Shown here piece by piece: positions 15,517 through 18,118 of a stretch of 18,118 bases of DNA. The DNA is from an uncultured Parabacteroides sp. (lineage in GTDB: Bacteria > Bacteroidota > Bacteroidia > Bacteroidales > Tannerellaceae): contig CALBYC010000095.1 in assembly GCA_937890135.1 (NCBI GenBank), positions 1-18,118 of the forward strand, given 5' to 3'. The stretch's first letter is position 1; each line of letters begins with the position of its first letter. Made by a program: the position numbers and the translations under genes. The notes below the pieces were generated by a model, which saw only the letters and a list, made by a program, of their open reading frames with translations, had not been told where the DNA came from and ran no database searches.

Positions 15517-15551
15517 GTTACCTGAAAGTAACCTGCTTACTTGTTCGTAAC
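15517..15551. promoter_or_regulatory. Paired inverted-repeat operators for the HxlR regulator
   Basis: GTTACctgaaaGTAAC (15517-15532) is followed three bases later by CTTACttgttcGTAAC (15536-15551). Both are inverted repeats with the same six-base spacer, and their centres lie 19 bases apart, close to two helical turns. A further GTAAC (15602-15606) lies nearer the cupin gene. Location between divergent genes and dyad form suggest two regulator dimers binding side by side. Confidence 0.6.
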
Positions 15552-15553
15552 TT

Positions 15554-15585
15554 CTTGTTTATGTGAAAAATAAATATCAACTTTG
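15554..15585 (+). promoter_or_regulatory. Candidate promoter of the cupin gene
   Basis: CTTG (15554-15557), a 20-base spacer and CAACTTTG (15578-15585) differ from the Bacteroidetes consensus TTTG-N20-TAnnTTTG by one base in each element. Transcription would start near 15591, 64 bases before the ATG. The operator at 15536-15551 ends two bases upstream of the -33 element, so a bound regulator could block or recruit polymerase. Confidence 0.5.
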
Positions 15586-15615
15586 CAGTGTCTAAAAGAA
15601 AGTAACATTGCATTG

Positions 15616-15623
15616 CAAAGTTA
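15616..15623 (-). promoter_or_regulatory. Candidate -7 element for the HxlR regulator gene
   Basis: On the - strand TAACTTTG is a perfect TAnnTTTG element. It would start an mRNA near 15610 that crosses both operators before the regulator ATG at 15491. No -33 TTTG is seen. A second, weaker candidate is AACTTTTG (15519-15512), which overlaps the first operator and would give a short leader. Confidence 0.4.
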
Positions 15624-15654
15624 GTTATTATAAATCATATAAATTGATAGAGTC

Positions 15655-16104
15655 ATGAAAAGAATGGAACAAGTTGCTTCGGCAACCAATTTTAGTGCAG
15701 TCAATTTCGGGAAACTGAGTGAATTGAACGAATATGTCCTGGAACTGGGTCCGGGCGTGAAGATTCCCGGCAAGGTGTTCGGGGGTGCGGCTGTCCATGC
15801 TACGGGCGGTGAGTTTTCTTTCCAAATGTTCCAACCGGGAACGGAGACGGGTTTCCTTCATACGCACAAAAACCATGAAGAGCTTTATTTCTTCCTGGGA
15901 GGGAAAGGCGAGTTCCAGGTAGACGGCGAGGTTTTCCCTGTCACAGAGGGTTCTGTGGTACGCGTTGCTCCGGCTGGCAAACGTTCTGTACGCAACAATG
16001 GTTCGGAACCGCTTATCATGTTATGCGTGCAATACAGAGGGAATACATTCACAGCCGATGATGCTGCCGACGGGGTGATTTTGAATGAGCCGGTCAAGTG
16101 GTAG
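15655..16104 (+). CDS. Small single-domain cupin protein
   Basis: A 149-residue cytosolic protein with one cupin beta-barrel. Motif 1 is HTHKNHEELYFFLGGKGEF (69-87), supplying His69, His71 and Glu75 or Glu76 for metal binding. Motif 2 is PAGKRSVRNN (106-115), where the usual third histidine is replaced by Ser111, so the site may bind metal with three ligands only or not at all. No signal peptide is present. The protein is divergent from the HxlR regulator, which suggests that it answers the same chemical signal, perhaps a quinone or electrophile; the reaction is unknown. The ATG at 15655 is followed by a second possible start (Met4, 15664). No convincing classical terminator follows; a repeat cluster lies beyond. 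Confidence 0.88.
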   Translation: MKRMEQVASATNFSAVNFGKLSELNEYVLELGPGVKIPGKVFGGAAVHATGGEFSFQMFQPGTETGFLHTHKNHEELYFFLGGKGEFQVDGEVFPVTEGSVVRVAPAGKRSVRNNGSEPLIMLCVQYRGNTFTADDAADGVILNEPVKW

Positions 16105-16151
16105 TATCCTCTTAGCGAGTTCTCTTTTACCTCCATAAAGTTGAAAAATTG

Positions 16152-16183
16152 GTCTCACCATCTCTCACCCGACTTTTTTGTCG
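16152..16183. repeat. Inverted copy of the 11-bp repeat and a T6-loop hairpin
   Basis: ATCTCTCACC (16160-16169) is the exact reverse complement of the tandem repeat core at 16217-16271, and TCTCACC (16153-16159) is a truncated second copy. Immediately after comes CGAC-TTTTTT-GTCG (16170-16183), a 4-bp stem with a loop of six T. Together with the tandem copies the arms can form a stem of 10 to 13 bp in RNA from either strand; on the - strand the sequence after the arm is AATTTTTC, terminator-like for the efflux operon. Confidence 0.7.
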
Positions 16184-16216
16184 TGCCAACCTGTTGCAAG
16201 ACAAATGTTTAAATCT

Positions 16217-16271
16217 GGTGAGAGATAGGTGAGAGATAGGTGAGAGATGGGTGAGAGATGGGTGAGAGATA
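16217..16271. repeat. Five perfect 11-bp tandem repeats
   Basis: The unit GGTGAGAGATR occurs five times without a gap; the last base of successive units is A, A, G, G, A. The array covers exactly 55 bases, ends 13 bases from the stop of the TolC-family gene (16285), and lies between convergent genes. The unit is not a multiple of three and the array is not inside a credible gene. There are no spacers, so it is not a CRISPR. Confidence 0.95.
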
Positions 16272-16284
16272 CCCTTTCCGTCCT

Positions 16285-17637
16285 TTATAACCTGATTGGT
16301 GTCCCGTTATAGAAATCCAAAATCTTGGCTCGTAAAATGAAATTGAATTTGGCTTGCGCCTCCTCCACCAAGCTCTTGGCATATTTTGTCTTCGCTTCAT
16401 TGAATTCGAATACTGTGCTCTTCCCGGCATTGTATTTGTCTTCCGCATAACGGAAAGCCTCTTCGTTCGCTTTTACCGATTTCCCCGAAGCGATGTATTT
16501 CTTTTGTGCCGCAGTTGCGTTGTAGTAGGCTTGCTGGATTTCCTTGTACAGGCTCTTCTTGGCACTCTCCATCATCAGCTCTTGGTTGTGTATGCCGATG
16601 CGTGTGGACCTTACGCCGTTACGGACTTGGAAGCGGTTGAAGAGGGGGATGCTCAAGGAGAAACCGATTGTCTTTCGTCCGTTTTGCGATAGCTGGTCGC
16701 TGAAAGATGGAAATTCAACGTCTCCGGTGTAATAATGGTAATAGCCATTGCTATAGCTTGCACCGAAATTGAGCTTGGGGAAATAATTGGACTTCGCCAC
16801 TTTCAACTGCTTCTTCATGCTCTCCAACAGATACTCTTGCTCTTTGATCTGCGGTTTGTAGGTCACGGCATGCCGGTAGATGTCATCTGGAGGCAAGATA
16901 CTTCCCATGTAGCTGCTTATGACGTTGTCTACCTCCGGAGCTTCAATGTCGAAATTCCCCTCGCTCCGTTCCAGCTCGAGGCTTTGAGCCAAGTCCAGGA
17001 GGGCAAGCCTTACATTGTTTCTGGCTTCTGTCAGGCTTACTTCGTCATTGGCAGCTTGCGCTTTGATGTCGTACAGTTGCGACAAAGGCACTTTGCCGGC
17101 GTTCACGAGGGCTTCCGTCTTGCCTATCTGTTCCTCGGTCAGTGCCAACTGCAGTTCGGATACCTTCTGCACGTCCTTGTCATATAGCACTTGCAGGAAA
17201 TAGGTCGCCACCTGCAACGACAGGTCTTCTTTTGCCTTGTTGAGGTTTTCCATGGCTACTTTCAGGTCGAGCCGTTTGGCTGCGATGTCGTTTACTGTCT
17301 TCATCCCGTCGAACAGCGGCATGCTGAGGGTGATGTTGGCGGATGTGTTGGCGGAGTTTTGGTCCACGATGACCCCCGTCTTGGACGGAGAACGGCCGAA
17401 GTCGAAGTTCTGTCCGATATTGGCGTTCAGGTCGGGCAGCCAGCTGGACTTGGCCGTGTTCAACTCGACTTCCTTGTTGTTTTGCTCCAGCTCCTTCTGT
17501 TTCAGATTGATGTTGTGCTCGATTGCATATCGGATGCAACTTTCCAAATCCCATTTGTTTGCGCTTGTCTCTTGTGCGTAAAACAAATCCGCGCAAAAGA
17601 AGAGGAGGAGGGAACTCAGGATGATAGCTCGTTTCAT
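16285..17637 (-). CDS. TolC-family outer-membrane efflux protein
   Basis: A 450-residue outer-membrane channel protein that would form a trimeric exit duct for a tripartite efflux pump. A signal peptide (1 to about 21, ending LFYAQ) is followed by WDLESCIRYAIEHNINLKQ, the usual start of the mature domain. Two OEP repeats lie at about 30-220 and 235-440, each with long heptad-like helices (for example ELEQNNKEVELNTAKSSWLP and YNAGKSTVFEFNEAKTKYAK) and strand pairs ending in SMPLFDG and SIPLFNR. Length is normal for the family. It begins 18 bases after the adaptor gene, so both are in one operon. The pump component (RND, ABC or MFS) is not in this window and is probably upstream of the adaptor or elsewhere. 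Confidence 0.94.
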   Translation of the reverse strand: MKRAIILSSLLLFFCADLFYAQETSANKWDLESCIRYAIEHNINLKQKELEQNNKEVELNTAKSSWLPDLNANIGQNFDFGRSPSKTGVIVDQNSANTSANITLSMPLFDGMKTVNDIAAKRLDLKVAMENLNKAKEDLSLQVATYFLQVLYDKDVQKVSELQLALTEEQIGKTEALVNAGKVPLSQLYDIKAQAANDEVSLTEARNNVRLALLDLAQSLELERSEGNFDIEAPEVDNVISSYMGSILPPDDIYRHAVTYKPQIKEQEYLLESMKKQLKVAKSNYFPKLNFGASYSNGYYHYYTGDVEFPSFSDQLSQNGRKTIGFSLSIPLFNRFQVRNGVRSTRIGIHNQELMMESAKKSLYKEIQQAYYNATAAQKKYIASGKSVKANEEAFRYAEDKYNAGKSTVFEFNEAKTKYAKSLVEEAQAKFNFILRAKILDFYNGTPIRL

Positions 17638-17655
17638 GTCTATGCGGGTTAAAGA

Positions 17656-18118
17656 TTATTTGTCTGCTTGTATGGCTGCCCCCCGGATTTTGTCATCGGT
17701 GGTCAAACCGCTTTTTATCTCGATGTTTATTCCGTCGGAAAGTCCGATTTCCACCGCTTTCTTTTCAAAGACTTGCTTCGGCGAGGCGGCTTTGAGCAGG
17801 TAGACAAAAGTGGAGTCTCCTTTGAATTCCACCGTGCTTTCCGGTATCGTCAATACGTTTTCCGCCCGTTTCAGCACGATTTGGGCGTTGGCACTGTATC
17901 CTGCGCGGATAAACGTGTTTTCCGGCACGGCCAATGCCGCCTTGATTTCGAACTGCACGGCCCCGTTTTCTTCCACTCCTTTGGGCGATACGTATTCAAG
18001 CGATGCGTCGATGGTCTGGCTTTCCATTGCGCCGATGGTTAGCACGATGGGCATGCCCTCTTTTATTCTGCCGATTTCCGTTTCGTCCACCTTGCCTTTG
18101 AAGATGAGGTCGTTCATG
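17656..18118 (-). CDS. Periplasmic adaptor (HlyD/MacA/AcrA type), C-terminal part
   Basis: The C-terminal 153 or more residues of a membrane-fusion protein that joins an inner-membrane pump to a TolC channel. The frame is open to the window edge; the methionine at 18117 is internal, because family members have an aspartate-methionine-serine/asparagine-aspartate sequence at this point (visible: MNDLIFKGKVDETEIGRIKEGM). The beta-barrel domain (GKVDETEIGRIKEGMPIVL to the ENTFIRAGYSANAQIVL segment) and the membrane-proximal domain (ESTVEFKGDSTFVYLL to the IEIKSGLTTDDKI end) are present; the biotinyl-lipoyl and coiled-coil parts lie outside. It ends 18 bases before the TolC-family gene. The pattern is close to MacA-like adaptors of ABC exporters, but an RND partner cannot be excluded. 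Confidence 0.9.
   Translation of the reverse strand, partial: MNDLIFKGKVDETEIGRIKEGMPIVLTIGAMESQTIDASLEYVSPKGVEENGAVQFEIKAALAVPENTFIRAGYSANAQIVLKRAENVLTIPESTVEFKGDSTFVYLLKAASPKQVFEKKAVEIGLSDGINIEIKSGLTTDDKIRGAAIQADK

Noticed and set aside
16217..16271. CRISPR array
   Set aside because: The units are only 11 bases and directly abutting, without spacers, and no cas genes are near.
17191..17652. 153-residue + strand frame opposite the TolC-family gene
   Set aside because: Antisense shadow with no recognisable domain; the TolC-family frame covers the whole stretch and has signal peptide and repeats.

Overview
The window reads as chromosomal DNA of a gut-type member of the Bacteroidales (Bacteroides, Phocaeicola or a close relative). 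The reasons are several promoters of the TTTG-N19-TAnnTTTG type used by the Bacteroidetes primary sigma factor, weak Shine-Dalgarno sequences, a Bacteroides-style class A2 beta-lactamase, a secreted GH35 beta-galactosidase, and a paired adaptor/TolC efflux operon. Genus cannot be fixed by eye.

Layout. (1) 1-2985, + strand: the end of a LolD/MacB-type ABC ATPase overlaps a neurotransmitter:sodium-symporter family transporter, followed by pdxB (erythronate-4-phosphate dehydrogenase, vitamin B6 synthesis). (2) 2986-4554: a gap with a possible fossil of an outer-membrane receptor gene, then on the - strand a class A beta-lactamase downstream of tRNA-Leu(TAG). The tRNA has a near-perfect promoter and its own terminator. 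A 305-base gap follows, containing nested inverted repeats and the pta promoter. (3) 4555-6890, + strand: pta-ackA, the acetate/ATP-yielding fermentation pair, closed by an extra hairpin and a textbook intrinsic terminator. (4) 6924-15112, + strand: a secreted GH35 beta-galactosidase, a GT4 glycosyltransferase seven bases later, a membrane-anchored GT2 polyprenyl-phosphate glycosyltransferase, a soluble GT2, and a large YfhO-family membrane protein, closed by an 18-bp perfect-stem terminator that works in both directions. This looks like a small glycoconjugate-building module whose product is unknown. (5) 15120-16104: a divergent HxlR-type regulator and a small cupin protein around an intergenic region with repeated GTTAC-N6-GTAAC sites. 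(6) 16151-16271: five perfectly abutting 11-bp tandem repeats with an inverted copy about 50 bases away, between convergent genes. (7) 16285-18118, - strand: a TolC-family outer-membrane efflux protein preceded by the C-terminal part of a periplasmic adaptor (HlyD/MacA/AcrA type) that runs out of the window.

Most of the window is ordinary housekeeping and envelope biology. The parts least explained by known function are the glycosyltransferase/YfhO module, the HxlR-cupin switch with its mirrored promoters, and the 11-bp repeat structure. I did not find a CRISPR array, a complete mobile element, a phage, or an obvious defence system.
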